Source: CAYXFZ01 sp964464385 (GTDB taxonomy: Bacteria; Planctomycetota; UBA1135). Taken from it: a stretch of 14,619 nt of DNA. Under the pieces are notes generated by a model. It ran no database searches. It saw nothing but the letters and a program-made list of their open reading frames with translations, and was not told the DNA's origin. The DNA lies in the NCBI GenBank assembly GCA_964464385.1, contig CAYXFZ010000066.1, forward strand, positions 1 through 14,619, read 5' to 3'. Positions 14,589-14,619 of this stretch are shown here, one piece after another; positions within the stretch are counted from its first letter, which is position 1; every line of letters starts with the position of its first letter. Made by a program: the position numbers and the translations under genes.

Positions 14589-14619
14589 GCAAGAGATGAC
14601 CCATTACCTGAACGGCGAA
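14585..14619 (-). CDS. C-terminal tail of an upstream operon gene (partial)
   Basis: Only the last ten sense codons lie in the window. The frame ending in RRSGNGSSLA and TGA (14587-14585) overlaps the ATG of the propeller gene by four bases. The same ATGA arrangement is found at two further junctions downstream, which is why this frame is preferred. A second frame is also open to the window edge and ends at TAG 14556-14554, a 35-base overlap. The product cannot be identified. Confidence 0.4.
   Translation of the reverse strand, partial: RRSGNGSSLA

Overview
The window looks like a piece of a Planctomycetota (or closely related PVC-type) chromosome. This rests on three things: the short NusA type with a single compact N-terminal region, the many starts without a Shine-Dalgarno, and a tightly packed operon of a PQQ-propeller protein, a terpene-cyclase-fold repeat protein, a DUF4175-like membrane protein and secreted coiled-coil proteins. 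The phylum call is inference. A run of 100 N shows a scaffolded, probably metagenomic, assembly. No rRNA, tRNA, CRISPR array or insertion sequence was seen.

Layout. (1) 1-2417, minus strand: the translation/transcription pair nusA-infB, with infB running off the left edge. They are preceded at 2418-2654 by a leader that holds a convincing intrinsic terminator (attenuator) and two other hairpins. (2) 2655-5059, plus strand: thiS, thiG, a CPBP intramembrane protease and a gamma-class carbonic-anhydrase-like trimer protein, spaced as one operon. thiS and thiG make the sulfur carrier and the thiazole synthase of thiamine biosynthesis; the other two have no obvious link to thiamine. (3) 5056-14619, minus strand: a compact operon read right to left. 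It comprises the tail of an unseen upstream gene, a 1298-residue double-propeller protein, a squalene-cyclase-fold protein, a DUF4175-like membrane protein, a small secreted protein of unknown family, a secreted coiled-coil protein (broken by the N gap) and a Pro/Ala-rich secreted protein. Most junctions are 4-base stop/start overlaps, so the products are probably made in coordinated amounts.

How it fits together. The third block is the most interesting. Six consecutive genes encode envelope or secreted proteins: a beta-propeller scaffold, an alpha/alpha-barrel, a membrane protein with a large extracytoplasmic part and several helical partners. No member has an assigned biochemical role that I can name. 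By family, such genes are often neighbours of MoxR ATPase/DUF58/VWA (Bat-like) genes, which could lie upstream beyond 14619, but none is visible here. Blocks 2 and 3 converge with overlapping stop codons and no room for a terminator.

Start codons are mixed (ATG, GTG, TTG). The four genes with GTG or TTG starts all have a good Shine-Dalgarno, while most ATG genes have none.
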